Assembly (NCBI RefSeq): GCF_905147045.1 | Contig: NC_065899.1 | Coordinates: 508,501 to 572,500 of the forward strand | From: Nymphalis io | Lineage: Eukaryota > Arthropoda > Insecta > Lepidoptera > Nymphalidae | DNA length: 64,000 nucleotides | Direction of reading: 5' to 3' | Shown here: in pieces, positions 55,901 through 61,100 of the stretch | Numbering within the stretch: position 1 is the first letter of the stretch | How the letters are laid out: every line of letters begins with the position of its first letter | Program-made: the position numbers and the translations under genes | The notes under the pieces: model-generated | The model's database searches: none | Seen by the model: only the letters and a program-made list of their open reading frames with translations | Told to the model about the DNA's origin: nothing

Positions 55901-57476
55901 TTTTATTTTATTGTTTGGTGTGGATGGGCAAATGGGTAATGTGATGTTATGTGGTCACCACCACCTATAAACATTAATGCTGTAAGAAATATTAATCATT
56001 CATTACATTGCCAATGCACCACAAACCTTGGAACAAACATGTTCTCTCCCTTGCCTGTAGTGGCTCACTCACCATTAAAACCAGAATACAACAATAATAA
56101 GTATCATTATTTCAGGATTGATTACGTAATGAATGAGTGGTACCTACCCAGACAGGCTCACACTAAGTAGGTAGGAAGCTAACATTCCTATCAAAGCACA
56201 TGACTTTGAATAACATGTAAAATTATCTTGAAATGGAATTTATAGTAATGGTATTTTATTCATAAAAATCAAGGGCCTTACGTATAAAACACAATTTATA
56301 TATTTGGTTAAACATTTTCTCTCTTTCTGTCATCATGGATTTGATGTTTGAAAGACAAGGACACAGCACTGTTTAACTGATCAATCCCTATTTAACATTT
56401 ATAGGAATAACAGCATAGTGTTAATTAAACTGGCTTAACATGATAAAAATAATTTAACTTACTTGTTTTCGGGTAATCCTTGATTAGGTTGTGAGATTAC
56501 CCCGGAGAAACTGAGAGCTTGGCTTATGCTCTGTCCGATGGCATCTTGGGATGATATCACTAGATTTTCCACAGATTTTCTCCTATAAATTTAATTAATG
56601 TTGCTTAAATAAGAAAACTTATAACACCCATATTATATCACAGAATATTAGCATTATATATACATATGAAATTTAAATTATATACTTAATATTAGGTATT
56701 AATAATGTTTAAGTTATGTTGTATTCAATATTTAGGTTTTTTATGCCATAAATGTGTGGAAAATATTGAATAAACATTATTTCATTAGCTGTGATCACTG
56801 CTGAGTAATTATAACCATTTCAGATACCGTAAACTTGACACATTTTACATAGATTAATGAATATAATGTAATAGAAAAAAGAAATAAAACATTCAATCAA
56901 TATAACAGTTTTAAACTAAAGTTTTGTAGCTAAATGTATGAGTAATACATGAACAGTTATAAAATAATTTATAATTACATTAATTGTCAGTTGTTGCCAT
57001 CCTATAAGATTTTGTAATAAAATAATTTAAAAATATAGATTTTTTTTTTTATTACAAGTACATTTAATGTCTTTTTATTATTTTACACATATAATGTTAT
57101 TTTTATCTTTATGGTATAGAAAGTTTTTTCTTCTGAAAATATTTACTCAAGTCTACAGATAACAACTTTTTATCAATTATGCTTCAATAATGAGTTTTAT
57201 TAAACAAAGGTTACCTTTAATTACCTTTGTTGTATTTCATAATTTATTTTCTTGTGTTTTTATTGACTTTTTATTTATCACACAGGCCAAGGATCGATGA
57301 CCTACAACTAAATTAACGCGTCACAAACAAACATCGGCGTTGAACGATAGGATGTCGTAAATAAACTTTGATATCTAGATTAATGTTAAATACAGTTCCG
57401 TGATATAGGACAACAATTAAATTCATACTAACATGGAAATAGCGACGTTTCGGCTCTCCAGTTCCGAGGTAGTCAT
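20954..57476 (-). CDS. GRAMD1: GRAMD1/Aster ER sterol-transfer protein
   Basis: Coding exons in order: 57476-57433, 56582-56463, 41380-41308, 40766-40668, 40347-40188, 39447-39290, 37812-37660, 34554-34471, 26588-26519, 23441-23336, 22584-22425, 22253-22146, 21982-21793, 21724-21385, 21308-21179, 21043-20954. All junction phases agree and the sum is 2085 nt, 694 aa; human GRAMD1A is about 724. Domains: Ser-rich N-terminus; GRAM at about 145-265 (W-Y-N-S-L-Y-P-T-Y-K, VDYSCALQRDIL, WKDVTAITKEKTA); acidic linker with LPTDMSDSSDSEPD; VASt at about 365-520 (NAGIPYADYF, YKKTMWPLV, FLEKNTMNGLEEF); one membrane segment at about 584-604; luminal C-terminus. Family knowledge: it sits at ER-plasma membrane contacts and carries cholesterol to the ER. 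Identity is certain; the first exons are less sure. Confidence 0.92.
21793..22584 (-). CDS. GRAMD1: GRAMD1 VASt-domain exons
   Basis: Exons 22584-22425, 22253-22146 and 21982-21793 encode the sterol-binding VASt fold: F-P-Y-N-I-D-Q-L-F-T-M-I-F-T-N-S, then V-H-V-T-E-T-Q, then NAGIPYADYFSVQAHYCLAR and Y-K-K-T-M-W-P-L-V. Each block aligns in order with vertebrate Aster proteins as I recall them. Confidence 0.92.
22690..22895 (+). repeat. Family B repeat, diverged partial copy
   Basis: TTAGTTCCCAAAGTTGGTGG, ATTTCTTACAATGATAATAT, CTATGGGCGGTTGTGATCAC and TTACCATCAGATACC match the 3' half of family B in the sense that ends in poly(A). Confidence 0.65.
23336..23441 (-). CDS. GRAMD1: GRAMD1 acidic linker exon
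   Basis: Between GCCGCAG and GTCAGT, this exon takes two bases (TA) to finish a codon, then opens M-N-G-E-S-E-F-R-D-R-E-E-E. LPTDMSDSSDSEPD corresponds to the conserved PTELSDSSDTHDE-type motif ahead of the vertebrate VASt domain. It accepts the 26519-26588 exon in phase, and equally a possible alternative first exon near 24.0-24.1 kb. Confidence 0.88.
23945..24166 (-). CDS. Unrecognised small ORF or alternative GRAMD1 first exon
   Basis: ATG at 24166 or 24112 opens a frame to TGA at 23945 (73 or 55 aa). The core G-G-E-E-F-V-T-R-M-E-D-G-F-V-V-L-E-T-E-P and W-P-G-E-F-V-D-G-I-A-E-C-M-E-E-G has coding-like composition, unlike the surrounding AT-rich intron. A perfect NRF1/EWG palindrome TGCGCATGCGCA lies at 24171-24182, directly upstream. 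Two internal donors (after 24019 and after 23995) leave phase 1, which is what the 23336-23441 exon accepts, so it may be a first exon of a GRAM-less GRAMD1 isoform. Alternatively it is a nested gene, since AATAAA follows the stop at about 23920-23925. I do not recognise the peptide. Confidence 0.4.
   Translation of the reverse strand: MWDIYVLTLINRCIKSIYMGGEEFVTRMEDGFVVLETEPAALWPGEFVDGIAECMEEGILDSLTIFYVFLYYD
24171..24182. promoter_or_regulatory. NRF1/EWG palindrome TGCGCATGCGCA
   Basis: This is a perfect 12-bp match to the motif bound by NRF1 in vertebrates and EWG in insects, usually found at transcription starts. It lies in a GRAMD1 intron, 4 bp upstream of a minus-strand ATG. Confidence 0.5.
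25936..26514. repeat. GTGTGTGGTGAGCG minisatellite with a 252-bp higher-order unit
   Basis: Words GTGTGTGGTGAGCG, GTGTGTTGTGTGGTGAGCG and TGTGGGGTGTG alternate over about 580 bp. The marker AGCGTCGTGTGGGGTG occurs at 25971 and again at 26223, so a 252-bp block is duplicated almost exactly; the second copy ends near the exon. The array reaches within a few bases of the 5' splice site of the 26519-26588 GRAMD1 exon. It has no stops on the minus strand, which produces a long Thr-Pro-Leu-His-rich frame that is not a gene. Confidence 0.9.
26519..26588 (-). CDS. GRAMD1: GRAMD1 linker exon beside the minisatellite
   Basis: The 70-nt exon between TTGCAG and GTGAGT encodes EAVDSSMETGEAGGGSGAPD and then T-P-P plus one base. 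It enters in phase 0 from the 34471-34554 exon and leaves in phase 1 into 23336-23441. Its donor is immediately followed by the CA-rich side of the minisatellite. Confidence 0.8.
26945..27222 (+). repeat. tRNA-SINE, diverged (family A)
   Basis: CTGAGATGGACCAGTGCTTC, ACGCGCGCATCCTAATCGAT and the 3' words AGCCCAGCAGTGGGATATTT and AGAGGCTGCTACT identify the family. Confidence 0.65.
27320..27602 (-). repeat. Family B repeat, diverged
   Basis: GGAAGTGGTCACCACCGCCG, TTACACTGGCTCACTCACCC, GCAGAATATCTGATGAGTGG and GTGGTACCAATCCAGACGGG place it in family B, reverse orientation. Confidence 0.7.
27945..28170 (-). repeat. tRNA-SINE, diverged (family A)
   Basis: CTCCAATGCGGGTTAGTAAG, CATCCTCACGATATGAATTA and AAAAATCAGTAGTGCTTTCC, then TCGGTTAAGATTTGCAC, follow the inverted family A order. 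Confidence 0.5.
28669..28967 (+). repeat. Family B repeat, full-length with poly(A)
   Basis: The copy runs from ACTGGTGGTAGGGCTTTGTG to CCTTCCTTTTCTATA followed by 15 or more A. It is nearly identical to the copy at 42075-42372, including shared variants (GACATAAAATCTTAG, GCGATGGTTGACATTTC), so both belong to a young subfamily. Confidence 0.85.
29150..29194. repeat. Perfect 20-bp hairpin
   Basis: ATACATAATATATATAACGG at 29150-29169 is followed by the 5-base loop CAACC and its exact complement at 29175-29194. It borders the GC-richer island to its right and could be a transposon end or cruciform. Confidence 0.7.
29195..29560 (-). other. GC-richer island, possible LTR or element fragment
   Basis: On the minus strand an ATG at about 29244 opens M-S-D-N-G-S-D-N-E-V-P-R, preceded by AATAAATAACG and a unique, non-SINE sequence with several CpG. 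The layout of terminal sequence, AATAAA, then an acidic reading frame that ends at the hairpin could be the left part of an LTR element, but I find no polyprotein. It is unrecognised. Confidence 0.25.
29632..29935 (+). repeat. Family B repeat, full-length
   Basis: AGAGGTAGGCTTTGTGCAAG, CACTCATCAGATATTCTACC, AGTTATCAAGGTTGGTGGCG and CAGGTGGCCCATATGCTCGT match family B. The open frame at 29803-30033 is repeat-derived. Confidence 0.75.
31486..31651. mobile_element. Foldback element: 53-bp inverted arms around a 60-bp centre
   Basis: GTTAACATGT starts the left arm (31486-31538) and the right arm (31599-31651) ends ACATGTTAAC. Inverting one arm gives 49 matches of 53, with the central GTTATGTCAATGTTAAAAAA identical. 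There is no coding capacity. It may be a MITE, or a transcribed hairpin within the GRAMD1 intron. Confidence 0.7.
31745..31860. repeat. Family F repeat fragment
   Basis: CCTGATGGAAAGTGACCACC and the following words match the stretch at 6680-6835. Confidence 0.35.
31914..31949. repeat. (GA)n microsatellite
   Basis: A near-perfect GA dinucleotide run with one AA interruption, 36 bp. Confidence 0.9.
32465..32586 (-). repeat. Family B repeat fragment joined to a LINE fragment
   Basis: CAGACACCTGATGGCAAGTT, ACATTGGTACCGTTAGAAAT and CATCAACCTTGGGATCTAAG match family B. It breaks off at ATGT and LINE sequence begins at once. Confidence 0.55.
32585..33492 (+). pseudogene. Non-LTR retrotransposon reverse transcriptase, 5'-truncated
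   Basis: About 300 codons are open from 32585 to the TGA at 33488-33490. The frame includes GMRQGGLSSPTLFNLYVNDL and the catalytic Y-A-D-D motif, then FKYLGHILTSDLKDD and the C-terminal thumb and connection region. The endonuclease and the first RT motifs are missing, so it is a dead 5'-truncated copy. A short 3' UTR ends in an AT-rich tail near 33605. The clade is uncertain (CR1/Rex1-like by feel). It is intact over the surviving part, which suggests fairly recent insertion. Confidence 0.85.
33605..33705 (-). repeat. tRNA-SINE head (family A)
   Basis: AAGCACATGAAAATTCAGTG, GCCCGGGTTTGAACCCACGA and GGGCCATCTCCGCTC match the inverted family A head, starting where the LINE tail stops. Confidence 0.7.
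34160..34411 (-). mobile_element. tRNA-derived SINE, family D (reverse copy)
   Basis: In plus reading it runs TAATATCCTGGGACATTATT, GGCCATCTGATCCCAAACTA, ACCTTCGGCGTGAAAGGCAA and CCACGCCAACCGGCTCG. It is the inverse of the copy at 43279-43560; the head there carries GGTTCGATTCC as box B. Confidence 0.75.
34471..34554 (-). CDS. GRAMD1: GRAMD1 exon after the GRAM domain
   Basis: The 28-codon exon between CTGCCGGCAG-type acceptor sequence (CGGCAG) and GTACGT encodes VHTCYGEELGFDSDEDAPDV and then I-A-A-L-D-V-T-E. The vertebrate counterpart reads H-x-C-Y-G-N-E-L-G-L. Phase 0 on both sides. Confidence 0.88.
34555..37659. other. GRAMD1: GRAMD1 intron
   Basis: It holds the LINE tail at 34.85-35.11 kb and a family C fragment near 37540. 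A GC-richer stretch at 36690-36850 (CCCCCACGGGAATAGTGGGG and a short CA run) is of unknown origin. No exon is seen. Confidence 0.5.
34850..35110 (-). pseudogene. LINE ORF2 C-terminal fragment, frameshifted
   Basis: On the minus strand, L-R-R-T-S-K-K-W-N-S-L-P-A-R-V is followed, after a one-base shift, by S-F-K-R-G-L-K-R-H-L. The W-N-S-L-P and F-K-x-x-L-x-x-H-L words are typical of the ORF2 tail of insect jockey/CR1-type LINEs. The plus-strand frame at 34896-35174 is a shadow. Confidence 0.55.
37660..40347 (-). CDS. GRAMD1: GRAMD1 GRAM-domain exons
   Basis: Exon 40347-40188 gives I-S-G-S-N-S-G, R-A-K-K-K-S-W-Y-N-S-L-Y and CEDFKRLFKDLPDEERLIV. Exon 39447-39290 gives DYSCALQRDILAHGRLYASQ and W-E-T-S-L-T-L-R-W-K. 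Exon 37812-37660 gives V-I-P-N-A-I-L-V-C-T-E-S-E-K and F-R-I-W-Q-N-A-L. Together they make the PH-like GRAM domain that binds phosphatidylserine and cholesterol at the plasma membrane in vertebrate Asters. Exon 40347 must use CACAAG as acceptor; the CAG six bases further in would break frame with the 40668 exon. Confidence 0.92.
38028..38322 (-). repeat. Family B repeat, full-length
   Basis: TTTTTTTATAGAATAGGAAG opens the copy (the tail, inverted) and CACAAAGCTCTATCACCAGT closes it. All internal words are well preserved. Confidence 0.85.
38541..38909 (-). mobile_element. tRNA-derived SINE, family E
   Basis: On the minus strand it starts TGACTGCCTCGTTGGTCTAG and GGTTCTGGGTTCAATTC, giving box A- and B-like motifs, and runs to GCCGCCGTGGCCGAAATCGG. 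Fragments of the same family lie at 11098-11182 (head) and 51344-51522 (3' part). Confidence 0.7.
40405..40485 (-). repeat. Family B repeat fragment
   Basis: AGGAAGGTGGCTGATTGGAC and GTGGTCACCACCAATAATGC match one end of family B. Confidence 0.45.
40668..40766 (-). CDS. GRAMD1: GRAMD1 N-terminal exon
   Basis: The 33-codon exon between TTTACAG and GTAAGG encodes RSEKSDSSIQVPSLGPDVPV and then G-I-D-I-A-N-L-S-Q-K-D-L-K. Phase 0 on both sides. Confidence 0.8.
41033..41240 (+). repeat. tRNA-SINE, diverged (family A)
   Basis: GTGATAGCCCAGTGGTGAGA, CGCACGTGGTTCTTCG and CCTTAGCCTAGCGGTGAGAA, then ATAGGCCGTTACTTC, fit the family with many changes and a central gap. Confidence 0.55.
41308..41380 (-). 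CDS. GRAMD1: GRAMD1 first common exon
   Basis: The exon between AATTTCAG and GTAAGTT encodes NVSRSPSPSLRHTDSTLDII and then E-N-D-K. It takes one base to finish a codon. Both the 56463-56582 exon (AA|A, Lys) and the 52499-52581 exon (AG|A, Arg) supply the right two bases. Confidence 0.82.
41481..41788 (+). mobile_element. tRNA-derived SINE, full-length, with 14-bp target-site duplication (family A)
   Basis: The head CGAGATGGCCCAGTGGTAAG, box B GGGTTCAAACCCGG and the 3' end AACAGGCTGTTACTG are intact. TGTATGCCATCAGT flanks it at 41467-41480 and 41789-41802. Confidence 0.9.
42075..42372 (+). repeat. Family B repeat, full-length with poly(A)
   Basis: It runs from ACTGGTGGTAGGGCTTTGTG to CCTTCCTATTCTATA followed by A. 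It differs from the 28669 copy at only a few positions (GCGCATTGGCTATAAGC; GCGTTTGGTGACC). Confidence 0.85.
43279..43560 (+). mobile_element. tRNA-derived SINE, family D (forward copy)
   Basis: CGGGCCGGTTGGCGTGGTTG, CTTTCACGCCGAAGGTTGTG and GGTTCGATTCCCACCC form a tRNA-like head. The body ends GGGATCAGATGGCCG with a (TTA)n tail. It is the inverse partner of 34160-34411. Confidence 0.8.
44220..44625 (-). pseudogene. LINE ORF2 C-terminal zinc-binding region (R1/jockey-like remnant)
   Basis: On the minus strand C-H-H-C-G-A-D-R-D-T-A-Q-H-T-L-E-G-C-P-A-W is the CCHC-like motif that closes ORF2 in R1/I/jockey-type LINEs. About 100 codons of Arg- and Glu-rich tail follow (E-S-A-W-K-A-V-A-S-F-C). 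The upstream polymerase is absent. It is GC-rich against the AT-rich intron. Confidence 0.65.
45574..45706 (-). repeat. tRNA-SINE, truncated (family A)
   Basis: CAGTAACAGTACAGAAACAG, CCTGTTAATGTTCAACTGTT and CCACGCTGCTCCAATGCGGG give the 3' half only, inverted. Confidence 0.7.
47140..47300 (-). repeat. tRNA-SINE, truncated (family A)
   Basis: AATACACTTGTGGCAGAATT, TCAGTGAAATTGGACACATG and TTTCCTCACGATGTTTACCT match the middle of family A, inverted. Confidence 0.6.
47750..47945 (-). repeat. Family B repeat, partial
   Basis: ATATGTAGGCAGACGAAGCC, GATCGCCAATGCACCGCCAA and TTACACTGGCTCATTCACCC identify it. Confidence 0.65.
49610..49978 (+). pseudogene. RTE-type LINE 3' end with (TGAT)n tail
   Basis: M-E-R-A-M-L-G-V-S-L-K-D-K-I-R-N-E-I, then after an in-frame stop and a shift R-L-K-W-Q-W-A-G-H-V and P-R-I-G-K-R, then W-C-T-L-G-E-A-Y-V-Q-Q-W-T. 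These are the C-terminal words of insect RTE-type polymerases. The tail TTGATTGATTGATTGATAAT is typical of RTE. Stops and a frameshift make it dead. Confidence 0.75.
50255..50625 (-). repeat. tRNA-SINE copies (family A), one fragment and one near full-length
   Basis: 50255-50345 holds a scrambled 3' fragment (CTTTCAGGAGAAGGTTTGGA). 50364-50625 is a near full copy from AGTAACAGCCTGTTAATGTC to GGCCATCTAGGCTCG, with an internal deletion near 50470. Confidence 0.75.
51344..51522 (-). repeat. Family E SINE, 3' part
   Basis: AATAATGACCTCCAGACCGA, GATTAGCCAACTACGCAGGA and CACAAGTGTGTGCGCAAACA match 38541-38730 closely; the head is absent. Confidence 0.7.
52355..52475 (-). repeat. Family B repeat fragment beside a GRAMD1 first exon
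   Basis: ATAATTACACTGGCTCACTG, TTTGCGGTAGAATAATTGAC and GAGCTCGCACAAACCTCTCC match family B. It ends 24 bp from the exon at 52499. Confidence 0.6.
52499..52581 (-). CDS. GRAMD1: GRAMD1 alternative first exon
   Basis: ATG at 52581 opens MMKSETVVEQKDYGVPLLST and A-L-N-D-V-M-L plus AG before a GTATTT donor. An in-frame TGA lies upstream at 52603-52605 and no acceptor precedes the ATG closely, so it looks like a true first exon. Outgoing phase equals that of 56463-56582, and joining to 41308-41380 would give a 667-aa isoform. Confidence 0.55.
53568..53920. mobile_element. Non-autonomous DNA transposon with 13-bp terminal inverted repeats
   Basis: AGTGGCGTAGCTA at 53569-53581 pairs exactly with TAGCTACGCCACT at 53907-53919. 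Subterminal GCAGGGCCCGGTGC and GCACCGGGGCCCTTG also pair imperfectly. The CAGTGGCGTAGC end resembles hAT-type termini, but I see no clean 8-bp target duplication. No transposase. Confidence 0.65.
54357..54663 (-). repeat. tRNA-SINE, full-length (family A)
   Basis: From CGTAACAGCCTGTGAATGTC to CACAGGGCCATCTCGGC, reverse orientation, with all parts present. No clear target duplication was found. Confidence 0.85.
54954..55237 (+). mobile_element. tRNA-derived SINE, full-length, with 13-bp target-site duplication (family A)
   Basis: GCCGAGATGGCCCAGTGGTT through CACAGGCTGTTAC. TGAGTTTAACGTA stands at 54941-54953 and again at 55238-55250. It lies about 300 bp from an inverted family A copy. Confidence 0.9.
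55360..55675 (+). repeat. Family B repeat interrupted by unrelated sequence
   Basis: TTCCGGTTTGAAGGGTGAGT, GTGACATAACATCTTAGTTC and GGTGTTGGTGACCACTAGGT are family B. About 130 bp of other sequence follows before CCATCAGGTTGCCTATATGC resumes the 3' end. Confidence 0.6.
55905..56170 (-). repeat. Family B repeat, diverged
   Basis: GTGGTCACCACCACCTATAA, ACATTGCCAATGCACCACAA and GAGTGGTACCTACCCAGACA place it in the family. Confidence 0.7.
56463..56582 (-). CDS. GRAMD1: GRAMD1 second coding exon (long isoform)
   Basis: The exon between TTTATAG and GTAAGT encodes RKSVENLVISSQDAIGQSIS and QALSFSGVISQPNQGLPEN. It receives AT|G from the 57433-57476 exon and passes AA to 41308-41380. Confidence 0.75.
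57433..57476 (-). CDS. GRAMD1: GRAMD1 first coding exon (long isoform)
   Basis: ATG at 57476 opens M-T-T-S-E-L-E-S-R-N-V-A-I-S followed by AT and a GTTAGT donor. The in-frame codon eight positions upstream is TGA, so this is the first Met. It lies 643 bp from the divergent BMS1 start. Confidence 0.6.
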
Positions 57477-58119
57477 AGTAAGGAGAATGGTCTTAGTTCA
57501 CTTTCCTTTCTTCCACTCGCAAGCAATCATTAAGAGATGCGTTTTTTGCTTTCATCATCCAAATTGAAGACTTTTTTCACGAAAACACAATAGGTCAATC
57601 ATACAACATCGATTCGCGGTGCATCACTGACAGTTCAGGCAATGTTATCTGTGTCAAAATAAGTCATGTGTGGCCATGGCCAACATTTTCAATTCTAATA
57701 CCTAGTTTAAATATTGTACATGATAAATCAATTCAGTTTCACAAATCGATGTATTGCAAAGCTAATTCATTATGCAAATAGTGTTTGTGTCATTCTGCCG
57801 TATATTTTTTTTAGTGGGGATTTCCGAAAAGTGATGAAGTAAATATGTTTTTTGAATTTGTAGTTTTTTTTTATAATATAGCTATCAAATAAGCCCTCAA
57901 TTAAAGTTTAATATAAAAGTAAAGTGAAAAGGTCTACGGAAAATTAGCTTTCGTTTAGAAACAACATAACGTAATTTTGTCTGAATGTCATTGTCATGCT
58001 CGTGATGCTCATCATATGTCACTGTCAGTCACACAGCGTGACAATTGACAACAATGTCAATGTGAGAAGACAACACGTGAATTTATTTTGAAAAAATATT
58101 TGATTTAATTCGTACAGTT
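57477..58119. promoter_or_regulatory. Divergent promoter region of GRAMD1 and BMS1
   Basis: The two first coding exons diverge across about 640 bp. No TATA box is convincing. Repeated TGTCA/TGACA words (TGTCACTGTCAGTCACACAG, TGACAATTGACAACAATGTC) cluster at 57985-58065 just upstream of BMS1. Confidence 0.5.
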
Positions 58120-61100
58120 ATGGCTGATGAAGCCATATTTGACAAAAAAAAATCACATCGAGCTAAACATGCCGGGAGAAAAGCGGAGAAAAAGAAAAAG
58201 AAGAACCAAGTGGATCAGTCTAACCTAACTGCGAGGCAAAGAAATCCAAAAGCGTTTGCTATTCAATCAGCCGTTCGGGCTGAAAGACAATTCCGACGCC
58301 GAGAAGATGTTATTTCCAAGAAGCAGCACATACCACAAGTCGATAAGACTCCATTAGATCCGCCACCGATTGTTGTGGCCGTTGTCGGTCCTCCGAGAGT
58401 AGGCAAAACAACTCTTATAAATAACCTTATTAAGAGTTTCATTAAAACAAATGTGACTAATACAAACGGCCCCATAACAATAGTAACTTCCAAAAAAAGA
58501 CGGCTCACTTTGATTGAATGTAATAATGATATTAACTCAATGATCGACATAGCTAAATGCGCTGATCTTGTCCTGCTACTTTGCGACGCGAGCTTTGGTT
58601 TTGAGATGGAAATCTTTGAATTCTTAAATATATGTCAAGTCCATGGAATGCCTAAAATAATGGGTGTTTTGACTCATCTTGACATGATAAAGAATGCTAA
58701 GAAACTTAAAATGACTAAAAAAACATTGAAACATCGGTTCTGGACTGAAGTTTATTCGGGAGCCAAGTTGTTCTACCTTTCTGGTATTCTACATGGGGAG
58801 TATTTGAGAAATGAAATAAAAAATTTATCTAGATTCATATCAGTCATGAAATTTAGACCTCTAAGCTGGAGAATGACTCATGCCTATTTGTTGGCTGATC
58901 GATTAGAAGATATCACAAGCCAGGAGAGTATAAGAAAGGACCCCAAAATAAACAGAGATGTGGTGCTTTATGGATATGTCAGGGGAGTACCAATGATGAA
59001 AGACTCTGTTGTTCATATAGCAGGTAAATATATATATATGTATTTGATATATTGATATTTAAAAAAATGTTGAATTAGTAATTTCGGTAATAGTAAATAA
59101 GGAATTGTTTTATTATATCTACTACAATATGTATAAAGGAGTGCCAACTGAGTTTCATTAGTTCAGTTATTTATAGCAACAAAATATTAATATTTATTTT
59201 TATTCTTGAAACACATAAGCCTCGTCAGCTTGTTTGGGTGCAGCTAATAGCAGCATAGCAGCATAGTATAGGTGTTATATAGTTTGCTTTTTAATTTTGT
59301 ATTGTTATAATCTGTATTAAGCCAGTGGTTCAGGCTCATATAATCTTGTACAATACCAGTTATAAAATGTTTGAAAGGCTTTTTTGAGATAATTTTTAAG
59401 TAATAAATTAAGTTAATTAATTTTCCTTTTATTATATTTTGTCTGAAGTGTGATTTGATTTGAGTCAATTGATTTTTAATTGAAGTCATATTTTTATAGT
59501 ATGTCAAGACAATTAATTGGAATAGATTTTATTTTTACAATCAATTTATAGTACTGTTTTAAATTCACTTTGTGACAGACTACATGTCTTAATCGGTGTA
59601 ATTAATCCTTTAATAAATATTCTATTGACTGAAAAACGATGTGATATAATCCAATACCACTTTTACAAAAGTTTATGTAAATATTTTATAAAAAAGAAAA
59701 TGTTCTTTTATTTCAGGTGTCGGAGATATGAAGATAAGTGAATTATCATATTTACCAGACCCTTGTCCATTGCCAAACAGTGAAAAAAAAAGGCACTTGA
59801 TGGAAAGAGAAAGACAAATATATGCACCTTTTTCAGGTGTTGGTGGTATAGTATATGATAAAGATGCTGTCTATATTGAACTTAAAGGATCCCATTCACA
59901 TAAACGCGAAGATGAAGAAGCAGATGAAAAGAAGGCTTTATTAAAAAATGTTGTAGAAACAAAGGAAACAGTTGATGAGCAAATGCAGGAAACTGGTCTA
60001 AAACTTTTTAGTGGAGGTGATGTTATATATCCAGATATGGTCAAGGATGATGAATACTTACAGTGTGGTAAAAACCAGGACAGTTCTGACGAAAATGAGT
60101 CAGAGGATGAAAGTGATTCTGGAAATGATAGTGGTATAGATCAAAGTGAAAAAGAAACCAAGACCAGCTCAAAACTCCCTTGGGATAATAATTCGGGCTC
60201 TGAGGAAGAAGCTGATGATGATGGCGTCGAAAAAAAAATACCTGAAAATGAGCCAAATTCTGATGATTCAGACTCTGAAAAATCTGAAGCTGAAGAGGAT
60301 GATTATAATACAAAATGGAAAGAAAAATTAAGTGAAAAAGCGACAATGGCATATTTTGAGCGACAAAAGACTTCTAAGAACATTATGAAACTAGTATATG
60401 GAGATTTTGAAATTGGCAACAAAACGAAACAGACAAAAGAGGGAGAGGATAGTGATAATAGTGATGACGAAGAAATTGGAGGACTCTTTAAAAAAGTGAC
60501 TAGCACTCAGAAAAAGAAACATAGGGAGAAAGAACAATTAGATCAAGATGAATGTTCATTTTTTTATTCTTTAGACAAACCCAATTTAACAGATTGGACA
60601 AAAGATTTATACAAACAGATTTTAATCAATAATTTTGTAACTGGCAAAAGATCTGCAGATGAAGATGCTGAGGAACTTTTACGATTGGATGACGCTAGTG
60701 ATGGTGATGATGAAATGTACGGAGATTTCGAAGATTTAGAAACAGGTGAAAAACATGTTAACGCAGAAAATACAACGGAAGCCTCGAAAGAGGAAGTGGG
60801 ATCTAAACGAAAAGCTGACCCAACTAAATCAGAAATTCTCAATAAAAAATTAAAATTGAAGGCTAAGTTTGACTCCGAATATGACAACCCAGATGACCAC
60901 AGAATCAAAGGCGATCATTCATATTACGAAAGCCTAAAAGCAGAAGCACTAAAACAATCAGAGTTGAATAAATCAGTTTTCGAAAACTTAGACAATGGTT
61001 TAAGAATTGAGGTAGAAGGGTTTAGACCAGGCCTGTATGTCAGAATGCTATTCAAAAATATGCCTTCCGAGTTCGTTACGAACTTCGATTCTAGTTATCC

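Larger units (their letters stand above)
52582..56462. other. GRAMD1: GRAMD1 intron between alternative first exons
   Basis: Upstream of the 52581 start (52.6-53.1 kb) the sequence is AT-rich with a TATATATATATAGG run near 53030; I cannot place a core promoter. The rest holds a hAT-like element and several SINEs. Confidence 0.4.

Noticed and set aside
57427..57560. Plus-strand frame M-E-I-A-T-F-R-L-S-S-S-E
   Set aside because: The minus strand here fits a phase-consistent GRAMD1 first exon; the plus frame is short and has no support.
60041..60352. Minus-strand frames inside BMS1 exon 2, also at 58263-58550 and 60564-60908
   Set aside because: They are antisense shadows of a long conserved coding exon.
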